Below are positions 12,863 to 26,773 of a stretch of DNA of 64,000 nt, in pieces. Positions within the stretch are counted from its first letter, which is position 1, and every line of letters starts with the position of its first letter. The notes beneath the pieces were generated by a model that saw only the letters and a list, made by a program, of their open reading frames with translations, did no database searches and was not told where the DNA came from. The stretch comes from Anseranas semipalmata (Eukaryota > Chordata > Aves > Anseriformes > Anseranatidae). The translations under genes were made by a program, and so were the position numbers. The stretch lies in assembly GCA_013399115.1 (NCBI GenBank), contig VXAA01003303.1, positions 62,001 to 126,000 of the forward strand, written 5' to 3'.

Positions 12863-14541
12863 ATCATAACAATTTTAAACCAACTGCTCTGCAGTATTAG
12901 GGGGATCTCATTTTAAATGTTATGACAATCTGTGAAGTGCCATAATGCTCAAAAAATTTCTTTTTTTGCCTCCTAGATTCTTATAAAGGCACTTGGTACA
13001 AGAAGGCATGAATTTAAGAACTGTTTTAAATATTTGAAGATCTTGATTAAGGCAGTGAGAGCTGGTATGGCTACTGAAGGAGGTGGAAACCTTATCCTGC
13101 AATAGCCTGGGGTTCATCACGCTTTCCAACAAATCTATTAATAAATCAAGAGCCTTGTTTTTTCACTTTAGGCCACTACATTTCCTAGCATATTTTTATG
13201 ATTATGTACAGAGAGGTAAAAATAATAAGTAGTATATTCTGTAATATATTGTACTCATGTTCACTGGAATAACTTTGACCACTAGGGCCAACTCCTCTCC
13301 TGAGATTTCTTCTTGCATACTCTGTATGGTTTCTGAAAATGATTCGCATATACCAGACTTGTGTGTGACTGTACACAGAAATTAATTTTTGAATGCTACC
13401 TATCTTTAAGCCCCAGCACACATTTAAAATTTTTAAGAAATTTATCTCTATTTCTAGAAATATTCTACACAGTGTGTTCTGTGGATTTTATTTGGTGCAG
13501 TGTCACAGTCCCAAATCGCTGTAATTATTAATAGTTATGGTAAGAATGTGATGTGTGAGGGAACAAAGAGCACTTTATTCATACTTCTCTTGTTCTCAGA
13601 GCAACAAAAGAGCAGTGTGGAACTTTCTCAGGAAAGGAATGTAGGAACTAATCAGTAAATAATACTATCAGTAACATGTATCACATATTTTTGGTTTTAC
13701 TATCTTCTGTGTTAATGTCTTTCATCTTATGGCTCTAATGGTAACATAATGTTTCAAAGTATTAGAAATATAATAATTATTTCTGATCATAAAGACCACA
13801 ATTCACAGTACATTTTGAAGAAAACTTTTTTTTCCTCTCTTTTCTTTAGAAGACAAATTTGTAAGTAGTTCATTTTCATACCTGTGTATATGTGCATATG
13901 CCTGTAAGCAGCACAGATCAGTTTATGTCAGCTAATGGCTTCACCTGGTCCAAAACTTGCGGAGAGATCCATCAGTTTGAAATACAGATGGGAGGTGAGA
14001 ATACACTGTTTAAGCAAAATCACCCTTTTAGGAACTCACAGCTGTCTGACTGGGATTGCTGATCCTTTGCTGGCCTTTGAGATCTGAGCATGTTCAGCAG
14101 TTTAAGTCTTTCCAGTTTAGAATGATGAACTTCTGAACAGCCTGACAAAAGTTAATGCAACTTTTCTGACTTACATTGTAGCACTGTTGATTTAAGTGAT
14201 GGAAATACCACCTGGAACATTTATTTCCTTTGTAAAAGGACCTATTTGCAGCCAAAAACAGTGCACAGGTGGGCATTCAAAGAGATATATGAAAGTTCAT
14301 ACACTCTGTTTACAACTTAGCATGGCATAAATCTGGTCTGCTGTAGTTTCACTGCAGTCCCGACAGCCTTGTGTGATCTGTATAGTGTAAAGAATGTGTG
14401 GATTAATGCTGGAGAATTAGATGCTATCCTTACCACAGAGCAGCGGCAATTCCACTGCTGCTGGAAGATAATAGTTTTGAGATCAATTGCTCACACTTTA
14501 GGCCACAGGTATGGTGATTTTAAACTCGTACTTTATGGCTG

Positions 14542-14571
14542 TTTTAAGCTAAATTTACCTTTAGCTTAAAA
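14542..14571. repeat. Perfect 12-bp hairpin
   Basis: TTTTAAGCTAAA and its exact reverse complement TTTAGCTTAAAA flank a six-base spacer, TTTACC. The stem is AT-rich. No T-run of terminator type or known RNA family applies in this eukaryotic context. Confidence 0.75.
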
Positions 14572-15849
14572 ATGTCACATAATATGTCACTATTTTCTGT
14601 CATCAGTTAGGTAAAAGACAAAACCATGAGAATTTAAAAGAAATAGTATAAAGCAGTGCTCAGTGTTATTAACTCTTGTTTGGGGAAGCCATACATGTCT
14701 TACACTCAAGTCACTTTACTAGGTGATTTGTCAGTCTTTCTCAAAAGACTCAGTATTTCTCAAAATTAATCCCATGTCTGTGAATAGCAGATGAGATGAT
14801 TTTAATATGCATGTACAGCAGAATCCATGGTGTGTACAGGTACAGTGATGCCAAAAAAAGAATTTGAATTAAGTGATAAGACAAAGGGAGAGAAAAAGGA
14901 AATAAAAATCATAGTGAAGGAGAATAAACAACCTTGATAATGTTACAAATTGTAATAGGATATAGTGATATCTCCCACAGAATAATTTTAACCACCTGCT
15001 AGGAACACTGATAAATTTCTTCAAAGCAAAAAATCTTCATTGCACTGGAGACATACTCAAGCTTAACTGGTTCACTTGGATCTTTCATGTAAGAAAAAAT
15101 TTGAAGCATATTTCTCTCCTGTTTTTGCAGCCTGATATTGTGACCACCTCTTTGTTTCATTTAGGTGGTTGCACTCCAGCTATGTGCCAAAAAGATATGC
15201 TCTATAGATGGATAGAGAGACCCCGATGTTTGAGTACACAGAGGAAATACATGCATATTGACCACCAGTCTTTTTGGTGCCTACCTACCTTGAGAGGCCA
15301 TCTCCTATTCTATAGAAATGTTAGAAAATTCTTTGAGTCTAACTCTGTGATGCATATCAGCCTCCCTTGTAGCTTAAGGGAAATTTATGTAAAAATGCAT
15401 CATATTTAAATCAACTGTTTCTCCACTTAAGTAAGAGTGTTATCACTGAGCTTCTGGAAAAACTAAAGAACATTACGAGGCTTGAGAAATCTGAAAATTT
15501 GCTTATTAGGGATCTGCTTTTTAAGTGTTGTTTGTGTCCTGGTAGATCTCTGTCATTATGATTTTCATTAATCAAATTGTTCATGTAGCAAATTATTTGA
15601 GTTTTATGCAGTATTAATTTATGGACTATTCTACCCACCTGCACGTACAGCTGGTTATTACAACTAACAGTATTCAAGTCCATGCAGAGATTTGCTACCT
15701 AGGAAACATACTGTAACAGAATACCATGACTGATGTTGAAATTGCCCACTGCACAACTAAGGCCCTGTTAATATCCTCTAAGAAGAAAATCAGGCTTTTT
15801 TGACAAGACCTATTTTCTGCAAAACAGTTGATTGTCATCTGTCAGAGAA

Positions 15850-15878
15850 ACATACCCACTTTGAGTAAGTGGGTATGT
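15850..15878. repeat. Perfect 12-bp hairpin, 5-nt loop
   Basis: ACATACCCACTT (15850-15861) and AAGTGGGTATGT (15867-15878) are exact reverse complements around the loop TGAGT. The stem has five G:C pairs, so it is more stable than the AT-rich surroundings would give. A weak outer pairing AGTTGA/TCAACT exists but is asymmetrical. The stem is too short for a classical microRNA precursor. No known RNA family was recognised. Confidence 0.75.
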
Positions 15879-16280
15879 GTTACTCAACTAATGCCAGTCT
15901 AATTTAGTTTTTCCTTTACTTATATTCTTTCTGAATACTGGTACAATATTCAAGAAAGGCAACTCAACCCCAAATATATCTATGATATGGCTGGATTGGC
16001 TCACTTGATATGGGGCATGGGCCATTGCAAGTGATGCTATGGTTGGGAACAGAGCTGAAAATATCCTCTACATCCTGATCTTCTGTTTCTTTGCCCTCTC
16101 CTTTTACTTTCCATAAATCTATGCTTGCAAATTCTGTATCCTTCAATTGTTCTAGAATTTCATTGACATCTTTAATGTACTAAAAACTGACTCCAGTGAG
16201 TTTAATACTCAAACGAATCAGTGTACAGGAACTCTAAGGTTTAAGTTGTGAAAGCCTGCTATATGAAAACAGATGTCCTC

Positions 16281-16309
16281 TATAGTTATAGTTATAGTTA
16301 TAGTTATAG
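16281..16309 (+). repeat. (TATAGT)n microsatellite
   Basis: About five head-to-tail copies of the hexamer TATAGT, nearly perfect, in an AT-rich setting. Likely polymorphic in length. Confidence 0.95.
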
Positions 16310-17186
16310 CTTAGTGTATGGTTTGGAAAAGGTAGTAATCATATGACACAAACAAAACAATTTACTGAAAACCTTTCTTCTGTATCATTATTAACAATTT
16401 TAATATCCATTTCTCTGGAGTTATTTCAAGAAAATTGTGTTCTTCATACATAGATTCCTTCTTATAGTCCTAATGCTGTCAGACATTGATTTTCTTCATT
16501 TCCCAGCTATTTTTTCCATCCCCATAGATTTTCTATGCTTGGAAATGTTTATTCTCTTTCTGTTTCCACCTACTTTTTTTGTCTGTTTGTTAAAAATATA
16601 TAATGTTGCTTTTATTTTGTGTCTTCCTCAGACTGGGCTTTTACTCACTCTTTCTTTGCAATAAAAATGTTAAAACTCACACTTCTATTCAAATTTATGT
16701 TTAGTTTCCAATTAATTTTGCTAGTGATTTTCTTTATTCTTGAAAAATCAGCTATTTGAAATACCAGCACTGTGTAGGACTTTCTTCTTTTTGTCCACAC
16801 TTAATGCAGACAGGAGAGGATTCTTGATTCTTGGGCTAATCTAATCTCTATTCTACATTATTTCCTAAAGAAGCACCATTATCGTACCCAGTTAGTAGAC
16901 CATACCAAAGTTAAATAGTGAAATGAGCTGGAAGTCTAGTCTAATTGCAAATAAACTGAAGTTACAGTATCAAGGGCATTTCAAGAAACGTTTTGAGAAC
17001 AAGGTGTGCAATTCAGTTTTCTGCATGTTGTGGAAAAAAAATTGTACTGACTATAGTGACCCTGAAGATAGATGATGATAGAATCTAGAACATAAAATAG
17101 GGAAGGAGATCCTTGTCTTCAGTCATGACCTCTGATCAAGAAGAATACCTTTCCTGTAATTCCTATAGCAGGATACTTCCCCCCCC

Positions 17187-17207
17187 NNNNNNNNNNNNNN
17201 NNNNNNN
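17187..17207. other. Assembly gap, 21 N
   Basis: The gap follows directly on a run of eight C, and C/T-rich sequence resumes after it. A homopolymer or low-complexity pyrimidine tract probably broke the assembly here. The gap length may be only nominal. Confidence 0.97.
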
Positions 17208-19428
17208 CCACTTTTCTCTTTCTCTCTTACAAATTCACATGCACACGTGTAAATGCAATGTGGACCTCCAGCATCTGCTGTGAGAGTCTGTAGAAGATAT
17301 ATTAATTCACAATTAAAAATGCAAGGAGAAGTGAACATTTCCATACTACTTTTTTTTTCCCTCTTTTGTAGATCACCTTGGCTTGACTAGAGCCTGGATT
17401 CTTTGCAGCAACAAACTCATTAAGTCATCTTAGGAAATCTTATCTGGAGGTAACTTTGATCAACAACAAACTGCAGCTACTTCAGTCATCTTAACAGTAG
17501 TAAGAGGTTTGTGTTCATGAAGTGTGCTTCTTAAATCCAGTGCCTCCTAAAGTTATTACCTGAGTGACAGAGCTTTTAAATCTCATCTTGTTTTGGTCTG
17601 TTCTTGCAAACACTGTCCATAAGTACAGACCCATTGTGCTCTGCCCACCAGTGGCCATGGTGGTATAATTATAAATTTGTATTCATCTCAGCAATTCCTT
17701 TGGCACTGTAGAAACTCTTTGGAATATTCTTTAACATTTGGAAGCAAATATGAACAGTGAAGATAATGTAGGATGAAGAAAAATTGTCAGTCAGGAGAGA
17801 GAATGATGCTTGTTTAGTGAAAGACTGATGTCATGAATTTTCCTACTACTGAAAATGCTTGCCCTCTTGTAACACCTTACTGAATGTCCCTGCCAGCAGA
17901 AAGGTCAGGCTATAAGATGTGACTAATACTACTGTCAAAGAGCTCATATATTTCAATGCCATTTTTATTGTGCCTTTTGTTTGTCACATATTGGGTGAGA
18001 GCAACATGATTTTTCATCCGTTTTAAAAAGTAGATAATGGATAGCACTCATTTAGAGGCACAATACTTTCATTAAAAGCATTCTGCACTAGATGGATCAT
18101 ACCTATCTGTTTTCCTTCTTCTTCTTCTCCTTTTTTTTTTTTCTTGTGGCAAGTTGCTTAGGGACACCATACTAGAGACAAAGAAAGATTTCCCAAACAA
18201 GGTAATATACAGAAGCCTGTGGGTAAGTCAAGTACTTCTTCCCTATTCATTCTGCTTCTGAGTTAGTATATGTATTGCTTACTGCCCTGACAGGCATCTT
18301 TTCTAAAAGTACCCTGAAGACAGTACATCAACAAATATCAGGTAGTGGGGGTAGCCCACTACAGTATGCTAACTGAAGGGGGTTACTTCATAATGGCAGT
18401 GTCACTATGATTGATATAAAGATGTCTTCTATGTGAAGGCAAGTACTTGGAAGATGCCTACAGGTATCTACTGCAGATAAATCACATCCTTATTTCAAGC
18501 CATTTTCACTGAAGAAGAACACCACTAGAAAACTATTTGCTGTAGTGTCCAACTAGATAGAAGTGTTTTTGGTGAGATCTGCATTCGATTACAGAAGACC
18601 AAAAAGTAAGAAGAAAGATTAGCTGTCCTGTCCCAGAGAAGTTTCAAGTACATAATATCCTTTGAGCTTAGAGTTCACACAAGGAGTATTGGATGTACCC
18701 ATATTCCACACTAGCTAGAAAGAGAAACTGAGAAGTCCTGGATCCAGCCTCAAGAACAGTTTAATTTGCAAACAGCCTTGCTTATGTGTACAAACATAAT
18801 CATTCTAAGTCAAAGTTTATTTTTGTTTCTGTGAGAAGCCAGCTAATTTTTATTTGCTCTTTACTGTTCTATTTTGGGAGGAAGGAAGACTAGTGCAAGA
18901 GGATGATAGTTTGAAAACATCCACTTTCCTGATTCCATCTTAGCAAAAATTCTCTGTGCAGATGTGTTTTTCACGTGGAATGCTTTTCTTTTCTCCGTTA
19001 TCTGTTCTGCTGATATCTATTGCCTAAAGCAATGTATGTGCAGAGTATGATGGGAAGAAGGTATTATCACTTTTTATAATAATGGCACTTACAAACACTG
19101 TAATTATCTATTATAATCCATCTGAATTCTCACTGAAGTATAATAGTGCCTTGAACTGTAACTGTAGTAGAACAGTGACTGATGACAATGCAACCCTGGA
19201 CTTTTTTAAGATAATCTTTTCTATTACCACTCAGGGTTCAGCTATTAGTTCAGTGGGGTGGAGATTTGGGTGCTTATTGACTTAATTTCCCAGATTACTT
19301 TTATTTTTCTCCTTTTAGTGGCTCCAGACATCCAAACATTTTTATTTGAAGGGCAGGGAGGTGTGGGAGTGTGGCAAAAAGAATTGCAATTCACACATAG
19401 GAGGTGTTTTTTTGATTTGGTTTGGTTC

Positions 19429-19455
19429 GTTTGTTTGTTTGTTTGTTTGTTTTTG
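19429..19455 (+). repeat. (GTTT)n microsatellite
   Basis: Six to seven copies of GTTT, preceded by a degenerate TTTGGTTTGG stretch. Simple repeat with no further feature. Confidence 0.93.
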
Positions 19456-22400
19456 GAAGTAATACTATTCTTATATTTTGACAACAGAAAAGTTTAAGCT
19501 GAATGAGCTGTCCTGCCCTGAGGACACTTTCTTACAACCTGCTCTGGGTCTACCTTGGGGCTGTCCAGATTTGAAGATTCAGTTCAGGAATGAAGCCACA
19601 AATTCAAAACGAATTGTTTTAACAAAGAAAATTTCTGGATAGATTTAAACTCTTCTGTAACGAATCCTAATGATCACTGGAGGGAGGTGTTAATGAGTGT
19701 GACATGGAGCCTGGGGTATCAGATATTCCCTTGTTACTGTGCTGAAGTGGAAGCTACTATAGAAATGGAAGTGGCTGCTAATTGAACAATGTCATCCTTG
19801 AGATCTGGACTAGTACTTAAGTCTTCTCATTCACTCTGAACTTCTTTCTTGTTACAATTCCTTGCTGGGAAACATTTTACTTTGGGTCCACTTTTTGGAT
19901 CATCTTTTCTGAAACTGGTCCTACAAATCAAGAAGTATTATAGGAGGCTGCAATTAAAAAATGAACTAATCTCTGTTACCCCATTTAATTTGGAACATTA
20001 CAATGAATAGGACCGTTCAAATTAAATGTTATGTAATAGAATGTGTTGTGGATTACTGGAAAATAATTAGAGACTTCTGGAAATGAATCCTTTTTGTTTG
20101 TTTACCTTTGTCTAAGCCTTAAATGTTCTAAGGGAAAATTAAGTTCTATAAAAATAAGGCTGAAAACAGAAACATAAAACTGTATTCCTCATTAAGATTA
20201 AAAAAACCTCTCTGCTCATAAATGTGGAAGCCTGACCATTGCGGTCATTTATCTTTTGTTGAAAGCAGCCGTTTATCAGCTCTGTTTTGTCCTCTCTACT
20301 TTTTTTTTTTTTTTTCCCCACTCTAAGTAACAAGTCAACTTCCCTAAGGTATTTGGCCAGCCAGTGAAAAAAATAACTTTTGTTCTGCTATTTATCTTTA
20401 GGTGAGCATTTTTCCATATCAACTTTACTCTGTTCTAATCTGGATCTGCTCATTTCTGGTCATTTTATTTTGCTGTTACAGCATACAATACTGTGGAAAA
20501 TTGGAACAGTTCATCCCAGCAGAGTTTGTGGGAGCAGCTCTATATGGCTTTCATCAGAGAGACTGTCCTTCAGCCCCTTTTGGTTATGCTGAGATTGAAC
20601 AAACTCATGCTGTCAAAACAAACCGGAAACTATCAGATGTTACAAACAAATGCTTTGACATTATTACTTCACAAAATTTCAATTAAAAATAAATACTAAT
20701 TAATAAAATTATCTATATTACCTAAGGCAATCCAGATTTTCTTGCCTGGAGTTGGATTCAAACTGCAAAGATTTCCAAAAGGATTGATTTTAGTTTTTAA
20801 ATGTTTGATTTTTAAAAAGGTTAGTTCTGCAAAATGTGGAGTCTAAGGTAACATTTTCCAATGCTATAGAACATGATTCAGTTACGAAATAGGAAACTTC
20901 AGAGACAAGACAGTGGAGAGGCAGGAAAGTATAAAATTGTCCCAAAGATACTGTATCTGCATATTTTAGCCTAGAAGATTAAAGATGCCTGTGCCATCTC
21001 AAAAGTACCAATTACAGGTTTTTTTGCACCATCTCAAAACAATTTATCTTTGAGTGGCAAAGCCTGTTCAGTATGATGATGATGCTGAAATTTGTTTTTC
21101 CCAAAAAGACAGTGGACAGAAGGAATTTGATTATTGATAGAGGGTAAAGATGGAGTGGTTAGCAGAATCTGTGGAAAGGTACATACTCAGGTCTGACAGG
21201 GAAAAAGTTCCTGCCTAGAATTTTTTTTGAAAATGTGCTTTTCTATATCTTTTAACCTATGGTTTGGGGAATTATTTCAGCTGAAAACCTGAATGCTTTA
21301 TTTTGAATTATATTAAATTATTGTCATTTACAAGGCTGTTTTGTTGTAGTTATTAAATGTCAATACACATCATGCATAGATAGCTTAATTAATGAGCTAA
21401 TCAGTGACCATCATCTCATCAAATCACTTTCACAATGGTCTCCTTCTTCTATACATCTTTAACTAGAAACTTTGGGAACTTCTACTGGAAATCTGCAATG
21501 AGACCGTCTCTATTGAGTTTGATGAGTGTCCCTCAGCTCAAAGTTACTATTTACCTAGTCTACGATTCCTTTCATTGTGGTATGCTGAGGGAGGGTCATA
21601 TTGGTCAGAAAAATGCTCAGTAATGCAGGCAGAGGGAACAGGGATGTTGAGCCAGCATAGAAATAAACATTCCTTCTACTATTGTCATTCCCAATGATGG
21701 AAACATTTGAACTACATAAATTTAGCAAATATTATATATGTGCTAAAAACTTTTAGCGTGGTTACAATAGTGTTTCTCTTTACATTGTACTTGAAGTTGA
21801 GAAGATACTACTCTAGTAGTATTTTTATTTTCTTATCAATAATAAGAGAAGAAGTTCAAAATATTATGAATATTTTTATTTCAGGAAAAAAAAAAAAAAC
21901 AGTCACAATGCCATTGGTATACCAGTGTCAGAATTTAGTGATGATGGAAAATATTTACTTTACACCATTCTCACCTCTGAAACATTTGGACATGACAGTA
22001 TCACTCAGAACTGGCCATCAAAGATGTTTAAGCAAGGAATTACTTTTTGCTTCATAAATAGGTTCTCTTTCTGTTTCTGAGGCAGTTCCCTCCATCTTTT
22101 AAATGAATCTGTAATTTTTTTGCTCCAGCATGGGAATTCATTGTTTTATTTTTTCCATGTGCATACTTTCTATCTAAGTCCCTACCACTTCTTTTTGCTG
22201 CATCACGAGGATCTTATCTCAGCTTCTCTGTTATTCAATACTGATATAATGCATTGTGCCACTCAGAAAGATCATTCAGTCTCTTTATGACTTTTATGGA
22301 TATGATAAATCACTCTGGATGGCAGCTTTTCCCAGTTCGGAGCAGTGCTGTCTTCCATCTCTGCCTATTTTATTGATAACTATCACTGGATGAAGAGCTG

Positions 22401-25400
22401 GCAGGATCCCAGTCTGGCTGAAATTGTAATAGTACTAATGAATAGCTCAAAATGTAAACTCAGTACTAAAAATATGTTTTTTATCTCATTTTCTGATAAA
22501 GAACTGAATAAGCATTTAGAACTTTCTAGTAACACACATTCTGGACTACAATTTAATTTCATTTTACCACTACTTTGGAGAAACAGTTTTAAGATATGAT
22601 AAAGCTTGCAGAGCTCCTACAAGATGACTTTGCAGTAATTATATTTTAAATATTTAGAGGGATAGGATTTAAACACATGTTGGATAAGTCAGACTTTTAC
22701 TGGTGTGAAAAGATGACTATTTACACAAAGTGGGAGGAAACCTGCAAGAAATCTTTTTTCATGTAAAACATTTAAAAAACAGTCTCAGAAGGATGGTCAT
22801 TTCTCTAGTGACTGGAGGTGCAGTGAGCCATAAAATATTTGTGTGACTTTACTGCATATGAAGTTAATTGTACCTGTTTGCTTTATTGCCATTAGGTTTT
22901 ACTGAAATATCACCACAAAATGTCATCAGCATATAAAACTTCATCTTTCAGCTCTGGAGAAGCTTAAAAGATGCATCATTTGGTGACAAACATTGAACGA
23001 AATAACATTTGTAAAATCTTAACAATTTTTAAAAGATTTTTGTTTAAGGGGGGCAAAAATATGTCTTATTTACCCCCTTTCTTATTTTTCTTTAAATCTT
23101 TGTTTTACTATGAAGAAATGATTTACTAACAGGCAAAGTGGGAAAGGAAAACTGGAGTGGGTTAAATTAAAAATCCTTAAGATGATCTTTTTTTGTTTTG
23201 CTTTGAAATTAAAGTGAACTTCACCTGGGATTTCCTTTTTTCTCCTTGATCAAGTACTGGGAGGGGATACCTGTTTTCAGTGTTACTTCAGCACATACCT
23301 AAACCCTTTCCCCTTCTCTGTACACCAGAATCAGAGACACTCATTACTAATCCCATCAGCAGGAAATTGGGATTACCAGCTTTCCTCCCTTTACTCTGTT
23401 TGTCTCCATAACTGTGCTGCATGTCTGGGTTGGAGGAGGAGATGATGTAATTGGGAATTGCCAGCCTGTCTGCCTTTACAGCCACGAAAATCCCCTTCCC
23501 TCTGCATTGCACCAGTGAGGGATCACACTACAGAGTCAAATTTCTCCAGCTTTTGTCAAGAAGTGCAAGTGGTTAGGCAGATCTGTTTGGGAGCCAAAAA
23601 GAAATACCAAAATACTACTGTTATTGTAACCCATGACAGCAATGAGCCCCCACTCATTTCATACCTCACAGTCATGTCTTCTCACAAACACAAAGGTTAA
23701 AGTAGTTGCTGCCTCAGTGTTTACTATATTGATATGTTTGTAATCAGGAGATGGTAAATTACCTGGTACGTGAGAGGTGAGTAGGTGATACCAGACAACC
23801 AAACACAAAAAGCTGTGTGAAAAACAAACAAACAAACATCAAAACAAAACAAAACATAGAAGAATCATAGAAAATGATAGAAAGTAGTGGTGGCATGTGG
23901 TCTGAAGGAGGGTTTCTGTGAGCATAGAAAGTGATATTACACAAGTGTGGCAATCATTCATAAATTTACCTATAACCTGGAGGCTTATCAGCTGCTAGAT
24001 GTTTTCACATACTTTGGTTAATACCCTCCTCAAAGGCTCCAGTTAAGCTGCTGGGATGCACATCCTTGCTCAAATGAAAGATTTCAACTGCAGCAGCAGT
24101 GACCACAGCAGTCAATTCCTCATTTCCTCTTTGTGGCAACAAAGGCACTAAAATCTGGTTATTAACTAAATGCTGTGATCTAAAGAAGCTGTAAGTGTCG
24201 TTATGAGGAGTGCAAGTGCTAATCTGAGCTACCCAGAGAGGATGTCAACTTTCAGCATAAGGGCAGGCAAGAGAAGCAGTAGCTTCTCACCTGGGGACTG
24301 CAATGCTGCTCAGGGAGCAAGGCATGCTATGTAAGTCATTACATCTTATACCCTCTCAGATTTGGAGGGCATTCAGTTAAGAAGTAATCAGAAATACTTG
24401 ACCCACCACAGTTACGTGATATATAGATACAGTAGGCAATTATTTGTTGTAGCCATAGAGCTTTCAGTGTTTTCTCAGCTTCCTGATGCTCTTTCCCTTC
24501 TGTTGTCAAGTTTGTGTTTTGTGCAAATGTACAGAAGTGTAATATCTGGACAGGGATAGTACACTAATTTTGCAACAGTCTTTGCTCAATATCTTATTTT
24601 AATTCATCTTTCTGATTTCAGAGCGTCCAAACCTATCAACTAAACCTCAGCATGACAGCTTTTCCTGATTAAGATGCTTAAACACTGAGATTACCTGGGT
24701 GTCCTAGGAACTACAGACAAAAAACCTTTAGTTTGAACACCAAGTCCAAGAGTTTCTGTATTCCAGTTTAAACATTTATAGCATTTCAATCATTTCTAAC
24801 ATTATTATTAAACTAATAAATGTTTTAGTAGCTTAAAATATCTCCAGACTTAAAATCCAGTGTTGGGTCCATATATCACAAACAACAACAACAACAAAGG
24901 AGCTGACAAGTAGTGAGTTAAATAGAATTAATTTCCTCTCAGGTTCCCAGTGAAATCATAAACCAATCAGACTTTTTTCTCATGTTATATGATACCACCA
25001 GCACAAAATTCCTCAGTGAAATTATTTGCTTGCAAATCATTATGCTCAAGATTTCTTTTTTTTTTTTTAAGTGGGTAACATAAAGCACAAAAAATAAATG
25101 CTGCTGCTTTCCATCTACCAATATCAGCAGGAACCCCTGGGCTGATCTAAAACTTATAACCATGGTTTTAAAAATCTAATGAGTCTTTAGTATAACAGAA
25201 TGGAAAACTAATAGAAAACTAATAAGAAAAAAAAAAAAAAGAGGAAACAAAACAGGGAGATATGAGAAAGCTTCTCTTTCCCTAGACACAGTTGATTGAC
25301 ACACACACATATTTTACCATTAATTAATGCTTACTTATTTTTGTGAATAATTGCTAAATAAAAAGTTAAATATAGTTTCTCTCACTGAAGATTAGAGTGT

Positions 25401-26748
25401 AGATGTTTCTGTTCCTAATCAGAAACATCTGAATTAAGTATGGAAGAATCCATACTGATCCATTCCATCTGGCAAGCAAACCTTCAGTCATTACTACAAT
25501 TTGATGTTATCTTCTATGGGTGTACTTCATGGCCAGAAAAATACATTCCTATCCTGATGATTTGAAGTATGAAAGTTGTTATATTTGATCTTTGTTCAAA
25601 TCAGAAGAAACATTTCAAAAGGAAACACTGGAAAAGAGGAAGAAGGAAAGTCAGTGGGTAGGTTCAGCTGTGTTATTCCCCTCAACAAACTTCCAAAATT
25701 TTTACTACAAGTGACAATTACTTATGGACATCACAGTGGTCAGTTGCGTTTATATTTAGCCATGTCAGAACCTCCTTCTGGTTGCTTAAATTTGAACTGA
25801 GAAGCAGCAGACTACAGTTCTTTTCCTCTGAAGAAATCAGTGTGAGATTTTTCTCTTCCAACACAAGAGTCTCCAGAATGAAGAGTCTGTCATATTCCTA
25901 TCCAGGTATAGCGTCTGCAAGTTCTTTGTTTTGATTGATCATACCACTGTACTTTTGAAACACTGAGGCTAGTTTTTTTAATGGGTAGCACAGGGTGGTT
26001 GTTGCCACGCGAGAAAAGCTTCCTGCTTGTAAGCAATATGTTTTGCTTTTTGCAATGACAACACCCAAAAGAGAATTTAATATTCTTTCAAAATTTGATA
26101 AGAATTATTCGAAGGTGAAGGTTCTCCTATCTCCTTCTGATACTTTATTAAATTCATGCAAGATAATATTGTTTGCTTGATAACCTGTGTTCATGTTTGT
26201 TCCAAAGTTTAATTTCCTAATCATTTTTGAGAACATGAAGAGAAGTCTGAACAACAAGAATCATTTCCCTTCTTTCCATTGTCACCTGTAGTTTTATCTC
26301 ACTTGGAGCTACACTGTGACAATTTTGCCACTGCCCTCTGAAGAGGACAGCATGTAAGTGTCTTTTCCCAAAGGGGAAGGTTATTAAAATTGTAGCTTAG
26401 AAAGAGCCAGTCTTTCTGGAGGTTTACTGTAGAGAAAAATCCATGACAAATAAATATTCTCCAGCTCTGAAGATGGAAATTATTCCTCTTTCTTCTACCT
26501 GGATCTGTGGGAAGGTATTTACTGAAGACCTGCCTCACCCACATTCATGAAATCCTCTTCCCCAGAGACTACAGAAAGTGATTCTGCAAAAAGTTAGAGC
26601 ATAAGAAGAAAGGCCTCATCTTTTGTGTCTGCTTCATCTTTTGTGTGTGCTCTGCAGTGCATTAGAATAATTAATAATCCAAACCAAAACTGGATTCAGA
26701 ACTGTTTCTATTCAAGATTGGTCCAAATAACCTTATGCCAGGTTCTCC

Positions 26749-26773
26749 TGAATGTACCTTGCTGGTACATTCA
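26749..26773. repeat. Perfect 10-bp hairpin, 5-nt loop
   Basis: TGAATGTACC and GGTACATTCA are exact reverse complements flanking TTGCT. Short and isolated; no RNA family recognised. Confidence 0.7.

Larger units (their letters stand above)
11537..20481. other. Gene-free stretch after the LTR
   Basis: A T-rich tract with TTTC units (11579-11607) lies just beyond the LTR. The rest is unique-looking AT-rich DNA carrying the separately listed tandem duplication at 12.8 kb, hairpins at 14.5 and 15.85 kb, a hexamer microsatellite at 16.3 kb, a gap at 17.2 kb, a pyrimidine tract at 18113-18145, a GTTT array at 19.4 kb and a run of 16 T at 20300-20315. No coding gene is recognised; open frames do not exceed about 100 codons. 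Confidence 0.65.

Noticed and set aside
21707..22057. 116-codon open frame with a hydrophobic start
   Set aside because: It runs through a 14-A tract that gives a Lys run, has no family resemblance, and is of a length expected by chance in this much AT-rich DNA.
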